Source: JAXGMV01 sp040768445 (GTDB lineage: Bacteria; Chloroflexota; Anaerolineae; Anaerolineales; Anaerolineaceae). Taken from it: a DNA stretch of 64,000 nt. Below are positions 17,705 to 26,425 of the stretch, piece after piece. The position numbers were made by a program, and so were the translations under genes. Within the stretch, counting starts at the first letter, position 1; every line of letters starts with the position of its first letter. The stretch spans positions 372,001 through 436,000 of the forward strand of contig JAXGMV010000001.1 in assembly GCA_040768445.1 (NCBI GenBank), in the 5' to 3' direction. The notes under the pieces were generated by a model. The model had not been told where the DNA came from. It made no database searches and worked only from the letters and a program-made list of their open reading frames with translations.

Positions 17705-18968
17705 CAGCCTGCTCCTCCATATCACCTGCATGGTATCTTTTTGCCCGCACCATTCTGATGCGACGGCCAATCACTTGTTCAACCGTCAATACCCAACCGT
17801 CAATCCTGACCTGCTCACCTTCGGCCGGCACCCGGCCAATCTCACCGTAGATAAAGCCGCCTAACGTATCAGCAATGTCCTTGGTCAAGTCGGTCTCCAA
17901 AATCTCATTGAAGTCATCCAGGTCAATTCGTCCCTGGAAGATAAACTCGGATGGATTGATTTCCTGGAACAGCAGTTCTTCACTCTGATCGTACTCATCA
18001 CGAATCTCGCCAACAATCTCCTCGACGATGTCTTCAAGCGTGACCAGACCGGCCATGCCGCCGTATTCATCCACAACAATAGCAATATGCACACCACGTG
18101 CTTGCATTTCTTTCAGCAGTTCATCCACTTTCTTGGCTTCAGGGATGAAATAAGCCGGTCTGAGATAATCGCGAATCTTAGTGGATTGCCCCTCATCAAT
18201 CATGGATTTGAGCAAATCCTTGGCATACAACAGGCCAATAATGTTATCGATCACTTCTTCATAGACAGGGACGCGCGAATGACCAGACAGGATCATCCCT
18301 TGAACTGCTTCAGGCAGTGTGGCGTTGGCCTCAAGGGCAAATACGTCAATGCGCGGTACCATTACTTCACGGCACAGGGTATCGCTGAAGTGGAAGATGG
18401 AATAGATCATCTGCCGTTCACCCTGCTCCAGGCTGCCATCCGATTTGCCGCCTACTTCCACCCAGGTTTTCAACTCATCTTCGGTCACACCAGCCAGTGA
18501 TCTCTCGAGCGCATCACCAGTTTGCAAGCCTCGCATAACCAGGGCAAAAGGCGAGAAGATGATATCCATCACACGTCCAACTCCGGTGAGCCTGATCGCC
18601 CAGGCTTCACACTTTTGCAGGATGATACCTTCGACGATAAATTCCAAAGCCAGTACAACGGCGGCAGCAATGACCATAGCAGCCAAAGCCAGCCCAATGG
18701 ACTGCGATACTACCTGGTAGTGCATTAACAGAAACCAGATGGTGACAGCCAGCAAGAAGTGAATGACCACCACGCCAGAGCGCAGCGTCGCTTTCAAACG
18801 TGGTTTTTCCAACAGCTTGATGGTTTGCTCAAGGGCGATTGGGTTCTCGTGGCGCATACCGATCAGGTAAGGCACACGTGTTTCAATGAAACTTGTGCGG
18901 GTTGCCGAAAAAAGCAAGTTCAGCGTAAGTAAAATAATAAAAATTACCCAAAGAATGGTTTCAGCCAC
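17691..18968 (-). CDS. hemolysin C / CorC family membrane protein with CBS domains
   Basis: A 425-residue protein with the CNNM/HlyC architecture: an N-terminal DUF21 domain with about four membrane helices, a pair of CBS domains (FALEANATLPEAVQG, then GVHIAIVVDEYGGMAGLVTL and DIVEEIVGEI), and a C-terminal CorC_HlyC domain (GFIYGEIGRVPAEGEQVRI). Relatives are implicated in Mg2+ or Co2+ export. The substrate here is inferred only from family. I chose the GTG at 18968, which overlaps the glmU stop by eight bases and follows AAGGAG. A longer in-frame extension would run inside glmU. Confidence 0.85.
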   Translation of the reverse strand: MAETILWVIFIILLTLNLLFSATRTSFIETRVPYLIGMRHENPIALEQTIKLLEKPRLKATLRSGVVVIHFLLAVTIWFLLMHYQVVSQSIGLALAAMVIAAAVVLALEFIVEGIILQKCEAWAIRLTGVGRVMDIIFSPFALVMRGLQTGDALERSLAGVTEDELKTWVEVGGKSDGSLEQGERQMIYSIFHFSDTLCREVMVPRIDVFALEANATLPEAVQGMILSGHSRVPVYEEVIDNIIGLLYAKDLLKSMIDEGQSTKIRDYLRPAYFIPEAKKVDELLKEMQARGVHIAIVVDEYGGMAGLVTLEDIVEEIVGEIRDEYDQSEELLFQEINPSEFIFQGRIDLDDFNEILETDLTKDIADTLGGFIYGEIGRVPAEGEQVRIDGWVLTVEQVIGRRIRMVRAKRYHAGDMEEQADGFE

Positions 18969-20319
18969 GGTTCTCCTTCTTCTCCAATTTATGGGCAGGC
19001 ACACCCACAACGGTTGAGCCCGGCTCCACATCGTGTGTTACAACCGAACCAGCGCCGGTTTGTGCGCCTTTGCCAATCTTCAGCGGTGCCACCAGCATGG
19101 TGTCACTGCCAATAAAGACATCATCCCCAATTTCTGTAGGATGTTTCATCTTGCCATCATAGTTGCAAGTAATAGTACCGGCGCCAATGTTGACATTTTC
19201 GCCAATTTTTGCATCACCAATATACGAGAAATGTCCCATCTTGCTGTGCGGGCCGAGATACGAATTCTTTACCTCGCCAAAATTGCCCATGTGAACATAG
19301 TCAGCCAGGTGTGCCCCTTTGCGCAGATGTCCAAACGGGCCAATTTCTACATGATTTTCCAGTACTGCTTTCTCCATCACCGAGGCGAGTACCAGGCACT
19401 CATCGCCGATAATGGTGTGGTCAATGACCGAGTTCGGTCCAATACGGCAGCTGCGTCCGATAATCGTGCCGGCTTTAATCATCGTGTTCGGGTATATGAT
19501 CGTATCCTGTCCAATCTGCACATCAGAATCGATGTAAGTGGAAGACGGGTCAATAATGGTGACGCCCGTCAGCATCCAGTGCCGGTTGTTGCGGCTGCGC
19601 ATTACTGCCTCAGCTTCAGACAAGTGCACACGGGTGTTAATACCAATCGCTTCAGCTGCATCCTGAAGCGACACAGCCTGTACCCTCAAACCTTCAGCAA
19701 CTGCCAGTGCAACCGTGTCTGTCAGGTAGTACTCGCCCTTGGGCGACTTCTCGATCTTTTTCAGGGCATCCCACAACCAGCTAGAATTAAAGCAATAGAC
19801 TCCGACATTTAACTCTTTCACCAACAACTGTTCAGGTGAAGCCTGCGCTTCTTCCACAATAGCTTCTACGCTGCCATCTGCTGCTCTTATAACCCGCCCA
19901 AACCCACGCGGATCATCATTGATAACCGTTAGCATTGTCATCGGACCAACATTGGCCTGCTGCAGGTCAACCAGCTTGCTGACTGTCTCAGCAGTAAGCA
20001 AGGGCATATCGCCGTACAGAACAATCACCAGATCACTGTTGCCGCTCAAAAAAGCTTCCGCTTGCTGCACGGCATGCGCTGTTCCCAACTGCTGCTCCTG
20101 CAGGGCAAAGCGAGCATCATCTTTGAGCGCGGCTTGCAGCAATTCGGCGCCATGGCCAATGACCACAACCGGAGTCACGGTGCAGATGCTTTTGGCAATC
20201 TCAAGTGAGTAGTGAATCATGGGCTTGCCGCCAACCTGGTGAAGCACCTTGGGTGTGTCGGATTTCATCCTTGTTCCCTGGCCGGCTGCCAGGATTACGG
20301 CTGCGATTGTGTCATGCAT
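18961..20319 (-). CDS. glmU: bifunctional GlcNAc-1-P uridyltransferase / GlcN-1-P acetyltransferase
   Basis: GlmU (452 aa) makes UDP-GlcNAc for peptidoglycan and other glycans. The N-terminal pyrophosphorylase domain has VILAAGQGTRMKSDTPKVLH near residues 8-27 and LYGDMPLLTAET. From about residue 250 the left-handed beta-helix of the acetyltransferase follows, with hexapeptide repeats and the segments GNFGEVKNSYLG, YIGDAKIGENVNIGAGTITC and IGSDTMLVAPLKIG. Both activities appear intact. The gene lies 77 bases downstream of tRNA-Gln on the same strand, so the two may share a transcript. Confidence 0.95.
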   Translation of the reverse strand: MHDTIAAVILAAGQGTRMKSDTPKVLHQVGGKPMIHYSLEIAKSICTVTPVVVIGHGAELLQAALKDDARFALQEQQLGTAHAVQQAEAFLSGNSDLVIVLYGDMPLLTAETVSKLVDLQQANVGPMTMLTVINDDPRGFGRVIRAADGSVEAIVEEAQASPEQLLVKELNVGVYCFNSSWLWDALKKIEKSPKGEYYLTDTVALAVAEGLRVQAVSLQDAAEAIGINTRVHLSEAEAVMRSRNNRHWMLTGVTIIDPSSTYIDSDVQIGQDTIIYPNTMIKAGTIIGRSCRIGPNSVIDHTIIGDECLVLASVMEKAVLENHVEIGPFGHLRKGAHLADYVHMGNFGEVKNSYLGPHSKMGHFSYIGDAKIGENVNIGAGTITCNYDGKMKHPTEIGDDVFIGSDTMLVAPLKIGKGAQTGAGSVVTHDVEPGSTVVGVPAHKLEKKENRG

Positions 20320-20396
20320 TTTGGCCTCTTAGTTAAAAATATTGAGCCCTGCAGTCTGACCAGACTTGCAAAGCTCAGTATTAAAGCTGTCACCTG

Positions 20397-20468
20397 TTGG
20401 GGCGCCTGGACTCGAACCAAGATCCACAGATTCAAAGTCTGGTGTGCTGCCGATTGCACCACGCCCCA
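20397..20468 (-). tRNA. trnQ-TTG: tRNA-Gln (anticodon TTG)
   Basis: A 72-base cloverleaf read by hand. The acceptor stem TGGGGCG/CGCCCCA includes the U1-A72 pair typical of tRNA-Gln. The D arm is GTGC...GCAC, the anticodon loop CTTTGAA with anticodon TTG at 20433-20435, and the T arm CTTGG-TTCGAGT-CCAGG. The discriminator is A. No CCA is encoded. The outermost anticodon-stem pair appears to be a C27-U43 mismatch. Together with gatCAB in this window, it may be charged by the Glu-tRNA-Gln amidation route. Confidence 0.93.
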
Positions 20469-20495
20469 ATAATCTGGTTCTTAACAGCGGAGAAT

Positions 20496-20504
20496 ATTCT
20501 AACA
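20496..20504 (-). promoter_or_regulatory. extended -10 promoter for tRNA-Gln and glmU
   Basis: The minus strand reads TGTTAGAAT: TGn followed by TAGAAT (5 of 6 consensus), 27 bases before the first base of the tRNA. The -35 region is poor. Confidence 0.4.
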
Positions 20505-20735
20505 CAAAATGAAGCAATCTACCATCCAACCCGGATTGCCCGAGCAGGTGATGACGTCGATTTGTTTCATGAGAAAAATAATCTTCAGATAACATCTAAT
20601 CGAACTACCGGCAGAAGGACTGCAGACCTACCATACCCATTGCCTGTCACCCAGCCCAGCCTGATATAAGCATAACATAACCTTGTGATTTATGCATCGA
20701 ATAAGGCTTCTTCACTGTTTTACGTCATAGTATTT
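20505..20735. other. non-coding spacer between the opp terminator and tRNA-Gln
   Basis: This is the main part of a 363-base gene-free stretch (20469-20831). I see no credible reading frame, RNA gene or repeat in it apart from the promoter and terminator listed at its two ends. Confidence 0.6.
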
Positions 20736-20785
20736 AAAAACTGACCGCAACCATCGCAGAATTAATTTCTGCGGCAGCCGCGGTC
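20736..20785 (-). terminator. terminator after the second oppDF pair
   Basis: A two-level hairpin on the minus strand: an outer stem GACCGC/GCGGTC and an inner perfect stem CGCAGAA/TTCTGCG separated by 6-base internal loops. It is followed after two bases by five Ts. It stands 46 bases beyond the oppF stop. Confidence 0.75.
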
Positions 20786-20831
20786 TTAAGGCTAATTAAT
20801 CAATAGTAAAATAATCAACCATCACGCCGGA

Positions 20832-21827
20832 TTAAATAACCCTCCAGCAGGCGGTGAAGTGGTCGGGGCTAACTTCTTTGAATGGCGGTTCCTCAACCTT
20901 GCAGTGATCCATAGCAACCGGGCAGCGCGGATGGAAACGACAGCCAGTCGGTGGATTCAATGGGCTTGGCACGTCGCCTGGAAGAATGATGCGCTCGCGC
21001 TTGACCTTGGGGTCTGGCACCGGGATGGCGGACATCAAAGCCTGGGTGTACGGGTGCAGCGGGTTTCTGAAAAGCTCCTCACGGGCAGCCAGTTCAACCA
21101 TTTTGCCAAGGTACATAACAGCCACACGGTGTGAAATATGTTCCACGACGCTGAGGTTATGCGCAATAAACAGGTAAGTCAGGTTCATGTTTTCCTGCAG
21201 GTCCTTAAGAATGTTAAGCACCTGGGATTGAATGGAAACATCCAACGCGGAGACCGGCTCATCGCAAATGATAAAGTCAGGGTTCAAAGCCAGTGCCCGG
21301 GCAATACCAATTCTCTGCCTTTGCCCACCTGAGAATTCATGTGGGTAACGGCGGGCGTGGTAATCTTCCAGACCAACCTTGCGCAGGTTCGCAATGCACA
21401 TCTCAAAGCGTTCACGCGACGTTCCAACATTGTGGATTTTTAGACCTTCCATTACTGATTCACCGATAGGCATGCGCGGATCGAGCGAAGCATAAGGATC
21501 CTGGAAGATGATCTGCATCTTACGGCGCATCTTTTTCAATTCGTTGCCTTTGAGATTGAACACGTCGATGTCGTTATAAACAACACTGCCATCTGTCGGC
21601 TCAATCAGGCGCAACATGGTGCGTCCGACAGTCGTCTTACCGCAGCCAGATTCACCCACAAGACCAAGCGTCTCGCCTTCACGGATATTGAAACTCACGT
21701 TGTCAACCGCTTGAACCCAGGCAACGGTACGCTGCAGCAAACCGCCGCGTACAGGGAAATACTTCTTCAAGTTTTTTACCTGGATCAGGTCTTTGGTTGC
21801 TTTTTTCTCAACAACTTTATCATTCAT
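20832..21827 (-). CDS. oppF: peptide ABC transporter ATP-binding protein, OppF/DppF type (system 2)
   Basis: A 331-residue ATPase subunit of an oligopeptide or dipeptide importer. The Walker A motif GESGCGKTT lies near residues 50-58, the Q loop in MQIIFQDPYASLDPRM, the ABC signature FSGGQRQRIGIARAL, and Walker B FIICDEPVSALD. The C-terminal oligo_HPY extension ends in a Cys motif (CRFHPRCPVAMDHC), which in relatives binds an iron-sulfur cluster. An in-frame GTG at 21863 lacks a ribosome-binding site, whereas AGAGG precedes the ATG at 21827, so I chose the latter. It directly follows oppD of the same system. Confidence 0.93.
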   Translation of the reverse strand: MNDKVVEKKATKDLIQVKNLKKYFPVRGGLLQRTVAWVQAVDNVSFNIREGETLGLVGESGCGKTTVGRTMLRLIEPTDGSVVYNDIDVFNLKGNELKKMRRKMQIIFQDPYASLDPRMPIGESVMEGLKIHNVGTSRERFEMCIANLRKVGLEDYHARRYPHEFSGGQRQRIGIARALALNPDFIICDEPVSALDVSIQSQVLNILKDLQENMNLTYLFIAHNLSVVEHISHRVAVMYLGKMVELAAREELFRNPLHPYTQALMSAIPVPDPKVKRERIILPGDVPSPLNPPTGCRFHPRCPVAMDHCKVEEPPFKEVSPDHFTACWRVI

Positions 21828-21864
21828 GTGAACCTCTTGTTTATGTCCGGATCGAATTTCCACG

Positions 21865-22887
21865 TTACGGCTTCAATGGGGCTGAATGACCCTCGGTATC
21901 GCTGTAAAGCCAGCAGCGCACAAGGTGCCCTGGCAGTGATTCCAACAGTTCAGGTTCCTTTTGTGCGCAGATTTTCAAACCATGCTCAACACGTGCACGG
22001 CAGCGCGGTGCAAAACGGCACCCCGAAGGCAGGTTGACCAGGTTTGGTACTGAGCCAGGGATGACATCCAAGCGATCGACAATCTTTCCCAAAATCGGGA
22101 TGGACCCGATCAAGCCCTGCGTATACGGGTGCATTGGTTTTTCAAACAGCGTGTCAACATCAGCCTGTTCGACAATTCTTCCGGCATACATGACAGCCAC
22201 GCGGTCAGCCATCTCAGCGATCATACCCAGGTCATGCGTAATCAGGATGACGGAAGTGCCCATTTTTTCACGCAGACCGCGCATCAGATCCAGGATCTGC
22301 GCCTGGATGGTCACATCAAGCGCCGTGGTTGGTTCATCTGCAATCAATAACTTTGGTTTCAGCGCCAGTGCCATGGCAATCATCACACGCTGTGCCTGGC
22401 CGCCTGACATTTCATGTGGGTAGGAGCTTGCTTTCTTGGAGGGGTCTGGAATACCAACAAGTTGGAGCAGGTCAACGGCTTCCTTCCATGATTTATCTTT
22501 AGCCATCTTCTCATGGATCTGGAAGACCTCACCAATTTGATCACCCACCTGGAAGACAGGGTTCAGGCTGGACTGCGGCTGCTGGAAAATCATGGAGATC
22601 CGGTCGCCGCGAATGTTGACCATTTCAGCTTCTGAAAGTTTCAACAAGTCTTTATTTTCATAGATAATTTTGCCCTCTACAATTTTTCCAGGACTGCCGA
22701 CCAGCCTCATGATAGAGAGCGATGTGACGCTTTTTCCGCAGCCGGATTCCCCGACTAATCCCAACACTTCGCCGGGATAGACTTCGAAGTCCACACCATC
22801 TACTGCCTTGACAACACCGTCTTCGGTATAAAAATACGTCTTGAGATCTTTTACCTCAAGAAGAGGTTGCATGGGTTTTTCTGCCAC
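21865..22887 (-). CDS. oppD: peptide ABC transporter ATP-binding protein, OppD/DppD type (system 2)
   Basis: A 340-residue partner ATPase for a peptide importer. Walker A is GESGCGKSVTSLS, the signature MSGGQAQRVMIAMALA, Walker B LLIADEPTTALD, and the switch His lies in LITHDLGMIAEMADR. The Cys cluster near the C-terminus is CRFAPRCRARVEHGLKIC. The start is GTG at 22887 with GGAGGA five bases upstream. A promoter-like pair (TTGCAT, 17 bases, TATGAT) stands about 70 bases before it, which suggests that system 2 oppDF can be transcribed apart from the binding protein upstream. Confidence 0.93.
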   Translation of the reverse strand: MAEKPMQPLLEVKDLKTYFYTEDGVVKAVDGVDFEVYPGEVLGLVGESGCGKSVTSLSIMRLVGSPGKIVEGKIIYENKDLLKLSEAEMVNIRGDRISMIFQQPQSSLNPVFQVGDQIGEVFQIHEKMAKDKSWKEAVDLLQLVGIPDPSKKASSYPHEMSGGQAQRVMIAMALALKPKLLIADEPTTALDVTIQAQILDLMRGLREKMGTSVILITHDLGMIAEMADRVAVMYAGRIVEQADVDTLFEKPMHPYTQGLIGSIPILGKIVDRLDVIPGSVPNLVNLPSGCRFAPRCRARVEHGLKICAQKEPELLESLPGHLVRCWLYSDTEGHSAPLKP

Positions 22888-23223
22888 GGATCCTCCAAAC
22901 TAAAGAATGGATTTTTTGAACGCACACATTAATAATCGAGATAACTGGGTATGAATAATCATAATGGCTTTATTTGATTCATGCAAGCGTAGAACATCGA
23001 CTAAATATCAAAATTTCTGGCTGGTTTCACCTGCACCGAATTTCTGAAAATAAGTGCCTGGTCTTGTAAATTGCAGATGAACAATGTTGTGGCGATGTCA
23101 ATAACCAGCGTACTTGCAGTACTATTTAGTTGATTTTACTATAATTTTTCAAAAACGGAACAACTTACTATGTATCTGTGACTGTAACATAAAAATTTGG
23201 GAAATATATCACCTCACCAATTT
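22888..23223. other. 336-base gene-free spacer between the two system 2 genes
   Basis: No credible coding region. It is AT-rich in the part next to the binding-protein gene, holds a candidate promoter at 22958-22986, and contains an isolated TTGACA on the minus strand (23096-23101) without a matching -10 box. Confidence 0.6.
22958..22986 (-). promoter_or_regulatory. candidate promoter for system 2 oppDF
   Basis: The minus strand has TTGCAT (-35, 3 of 6), a 17-base spacer and TATGAT (-10, 5 of 6), ending 70 bases before the oppD GTG start. Confidence 0.4.
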
Positions 23224-25191
23224 TTATGGGCATTCTCCAGCTTCACGCAAGGTTTCAAGTCCTTGGAGCATAGTGCGAGCTGAACCATCCTCAATAATGC
23301 CACAAATATCTGGTCTTGAGAGTGCCAGGTGCAGGCGGTAATACAATGGCACTGCGGGCAGTTCCTCGGCAAACAACTGTTGGGCGGACATGACCTGCTG
23401 CTGTGCGGCGCCTGATCTGTCAAGGGGCATAAACTGCGCTGCCTGGCAAGCGCTGTCAAACAGGGCATTTTCATAGCCCCCGACATTAATACCCAGCCAG
23501 TTGTTGGCAACTGACGGCATGCGGCTGCCCTGGTAGAAGTTACACGGCATACTGCTGTTGATCTGCCAGGAGAACTGCACCAGGTCAAAACGCCGGCCAA
23601 AAATTATGCCTCCTGGCCCGGCGGCGAACAACTCATCCGGTGTGAGTGTCTGCACAACCGTCTGAACCCCGCATTCAGCCAGTGAGTCGCTTATTTTTTC
23701 GGCAACTTCCTGCCGCAGTCCAGCTGTTGTGGTTGCATAGTTGATGGTGAAAGGAGTGCCATCAATTACCGTGGCAACCCCTGCCGCCACCCTTGGCGTG
23801 GCAGGATCATTATCGAAATCCTTCCAACCGGCGGCATCCAGCAGGCGCTTGCCTTCATCAGGGTCATACCCAAGCAGTGGCAGGTTGGATGCATGCAGCG
23901 TGCTGTTATCTGGCAAGAAAGAAGCCGGTATGCTGGTTTGGTTCATCAGCAAATCTGAAACGATATCCTGTCGGTCAATGCAGTAGGCAAAAGCCTTGCG
24001 CACTTGCGCATCACCAAAATAGTCAGGTCTTTCGCCGGCATAGGGGTAGTAACCGTCATCATATTCAGCCGGCTTGATCCCGAATATCAACTGCTCAAAA
24101 TCAGGGCTCTTTGCTGCATAAACTGACAGCAACCCATCACGCTCCAGTTCAACGAGCTCTTCCACCTGTTGGTCAAGAGCTGCCGTCTGGTCCACCACGT
24201 CACAGGCGCCAGTAAGCAGCCCGGCGATGTTTAAATCTGCTGGTTCTCCAATGATCTTGTAGGTCAATTTATCGTAATAGGGTAATCCTTCGCCAGCTCT
24301 GAAATACAAGGGGTTCTTGACCAGTGTGATAGACTGCCCTTTCTCCCAGTTTTCAAGAAAATAAGGACCCCATCCCAGCGGGTTACTGTTCACACCTTCA
24401 TCCATCAACATCTCAGCGGCAGGCTTGTCACTGTAAAGGTGAGAAGGCAGGGGCGTAAAAAAGACTAAATCATAACGATCCGTGAAAAATCCCGGTAGCC
24501 CCGTCCACTGAACGGTGCGCTCATCCAAAGCCAGATACTCAGTCGTGCGGTCAATGAACTCTTTGCTGACCGGGGTGGCCGGGTCTACTGCCACCTGATA
24601 GGAAAACACAGAATCACCAGCGGTGAGCGGCTGTCCATCAGACCAGGTGATGCCCTCTTTAAGTTTGAACTGCAGTTTCAGTCGGTCCATCTGCAGAGCT
24701 GTCTCGCCATCCCATTCGATTACACAGTCTGCGGCGGTGCAACCTGAAGGAATGACCCGCACACCACGCTGCAGCGTGTTTAATGCACCGTCTGCATCGA
24801 CAATCACCTGGCCAGGCTGCACAGGCACACTTTCCAGGACTGCATCACCGGAGTTCATGTCAGGTATGCGCTCGATGATGACCGGCTGTAGACTGTAATT
24901 CACCATATCAATTGGCCCGTCATACACGGCTTCAAGCACACTCCAGGTGCTGCGAGTGGAACTGGCATATAAGTACAGAGAGGAAGGTTCCTGCCCAAGA
25001 CAAATTGTCAATTCACGCGGCTCGGCTGTTGGCATGGGTGTGGGAGCGGCTGTTGGTGCAGCAGTAGACGCTTCCAAAACAACAGTGGGCTGCGACTCAG
25101 CAGGTATTCCATTGGCATTACAGCCGCCCAGCGCGCCAGCGATAAATATAAATAAGACTAATAAAAATAAAGGCAGTTTCGACCTGTCCAT
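23224..25191 (-). CDS. peptide-binding lipoprotein of ABC transporter (family 5, normal domain order)
   Basis: A 655-residue extracytoplasmic solute-binding protein of family 5 (OppA/DppA type). The N-terminus is a lipoprotein signal with the lipobox LGGC near residue 24, followed by an Ala/Thr/Pro-rich linker. The lobes occur in the conventional order: ELTICLGQEPSSLYLY (lobe I strand), LKEGITWSDGQPLTAGD (lobe II), GWGPYFLENWEKGQ, and then DAQVRKAFAYCIDRQDIV (start of lobe III) in the C-terminal half. This conventional layout is the reference for the permuted paralogue at 27.6-29.7 kb. GAGGAG precedes the ATG. An own promoter and an upstream terminator suggest a separate transcript. The ligand is probably a peptide but cannot be fixed. 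Confidence 0.9.
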   Translation of the reverse strand: MDRSKLPLFLLVLFIFIAGALGGCNANGIPAESQPTVVLEASTAAPTAAPTPMPTAEPRELTICLGQEPSSLYLYASSTRSTWSVLEAVYDGPIDMVNYSLQPVIIERIPDMNSGDAVLESVPVQPGQVIVDADGALNTLQRGVRVIPSGCTAADCVIEWDGETALQMDRLKLQFKLKEGITWSDGQPLTAGDSVFSYQVAVDPATPVSKEFIDRTTEYLALDERTVQWTGLPGFFTDRYDLVFFTPLPSHLYSDKPAAEMLMDEGVNSNPLGWGPYFLENWEKGQSITLVKNPLYFRAGEGLPYYDKLTYKIIGEPADLNIAGLLTGACDVVDQTAALDQQVEELVELERDGLLSVYAAKSPDFEQLIFGIKPAEYDDGYYPYAGERPDYFGDAQVRKAFAYCIDRQDIVSDLLMNQTSIPASFLPDNSTLHASNLPLLGYDPDEGKRLLDAAGWKDFDNDPATPRVAAGVATVIDGTPFTINYATTTAGLRQEVAEKISDSLAECGVQTVVQTLTPDELFAAGPGGIIFGRRFDLVQFSWQINSSMPCNFYQGSRMPSVANNWLGINVGGYENALFDSACQAAQFMPLDRSGAAQQQVMSAQQLFAEELPAVPLYYRLHLALSRPDICGIIEDGSARTMLQGLETLREAGECP

Positions 25192-25219
25192 GGCATCTCC
25201 TCAATGGTGCAACGCAACC

Positions 25220-25225
25220 ATTATA
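25220..25225 (-). promoter_or_regulatory. candidate -10 box for the system 2 binding protein
   Basis: Perfect TATAAT on the minus strand, 28 bases before the ATG at 25191. The -35 region is weak. The upstream oppBC terminator makes a promoter here necessary. Confidence 0.4.
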
Positions 25226-25322
25226 AACGAAAATGCCTGGCACCGAGGTTCCAGTCATCCTTCAGGCTGGTCCAAGATAAAAAAATTTGCTTTCACCCTT
25301 AATTATTGTTCTCAAGTGTATA

Positions 25323-25355
25323 GAAAAAATCCCCTGCAACGAAACGCAGGGGATT
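25323..25355 (-). terminator. rho-independent terminator after oppC
   Basis: A perfect 10-bp stem AATCCCCTGC with its complement, 8-base loop, followed on the minus strand by a run of Ts. It stands 22 bases beyond the oppC stop and separates system 1 from the next binding protein. Confidence 0.9.
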
Positions 25356-25377
25356 GCAGCTTGCTTAGACTCTAATA

Positions 25378-26412
25378 CTATGACTTGCCGCGCATACGCG
25401 GGTCAAGCTCATCACGCAGAGCATCGCCTACCAGGTTCCATCCCATCACAAAAAGCACCAGTGTCATACCGGGATAAACAACGATATACCAGTACTTTTG
25501 CAGGCTGGTGATCCAGTTGCGGGCAAAGCTGAGCACCTGTCCCCAATCTGCGTAGCCAATCTCGGTACCGATACCGAGGAATGAGAGTGCCGCAAAGCTG
25601 AGAACGACATCGCCAATCGCCAGCGATGCCAGAACCAGTGTGGGGAAGATGGCATTGGGCAGGATATGCCTGAATAGGATGCGCTGGTCTGTTACGCCAA
25701 CTACCCTGGCAGCCATGATGTAGTCACGCTCCTTGATAGACAGGATATCCCCGCGGATAATGCGCGAGTATCCCATCCAGCCAAAAGTGATTAACGCGAT
25801 GATAGACGGCAGCAAACTGCGCCCCAGTACAGGTATCAGTACCGCCGCCATGATCAACGCCATCAAGATAAATGGCAGGGTCATAAAAACATCGACAATA
25901 CGCATGATAATGTTGTCCACCAATCCACCATAATAAGCCGATACGGAGCCAATCGTGATACCAATGAAAAAGGTGGACAGCACTACAATCAAACCGGTGC
26001 GAAATGCAGTGCGTGTACCCCAGATGATGCCGTAGAAAATGTCATACTGCCCCTGGGCAGTGCCAAACAGATGCACCCACTCGTCATTACCTGTAACGGC
26101 TTTATACCAGAATGGGATATCTGGCACATTCTTGTTCCAGACCGTACCCATCGGTTTGGGCTCTCCGCTGAAACCATCGCGCGGAATCTTGTAAGGGTCC
26201 CTGCCTACAGGTGGTGCGATAACTGGTGCAAAAATAGCAATTAGAATGAAAAAGCCAATCAGAGTAAAGCCAAGAATCGATGCCGGCGTTTTGAGCAAGG
26301 CTCGGATAATGCGGTAGTTTTCAGTTCCAAGGACTCTTTCCAGCCAGCTGATCTTGCGCAGGGGGAGGATATCGCTTGAAAAAGTATTGGGTGAGGGTGC
26401 TTGAACAGTCAT
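25378..26412 (-). CDS. oppC: peptide ABC transporter permease, OppC/DppC type
   Basis: A 344-residue inner-membrane permease. A cytoplasmic N-terminal segment (about 45 residues) precedes the first helix (ILGFTLIGFFILIAIFAPVIAPP). A long extracytoplasmic loop follows, then five helices of the BPD_transp_1 domain. The EAA loop that docks the ATPases is visible around DYIMAARVVGVTDQRILFRHILPN. The C-terminus is VGDALRDELDPRMRGKS, typical of OppC. It follows oppB after 13 bases and is the last gene before a strong terminator. Confidence 0.93.
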   Translation of the reverse strand: MTVQAPSPNTFSSDILPLRKISWLERVLGTENYRIIRALLKTPASILGFTLIGFFILIAIFAPVIAPPVGRDPYKIPRDGFSGEPKPMGTVWNKNVPDIPFWYKAVTGNDEWVHLFGTAQGQYDIFYGIIWGTRTAFRTGLIVVLSTFFIGITIGSVSAYYGGLVDNIIMRIVDVFMTLPFILMALIMAAVLIPVLGRSLLPSIIALITFGWMGYSRIIRGDILSIKERDYIMAARVVGVTDQRILFRHILPNAIFPTLVLASLAIGDVVLSFAALSFLGIGTEIGYADWGQVLSFARNWITSLQKYWYIVVYPGMTLVLFVMGWNLVGDALRDELDPRMRGKS

Positions 26413-26425
26413 CTTTGTTAACTCC

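Noticed and set aside
19033..19812. Open frame of 259 codons antisense to glmU
   Set aside because: Shadow frame of a well-supported gene; composition shows no protein-like pattern.
23096..23101. Perfect TTGACA upstream of system 2 oppD
   Set aside because: No -10 box stands 15-19 bases downstream; the pair at 22958-22986 is a better candidate.
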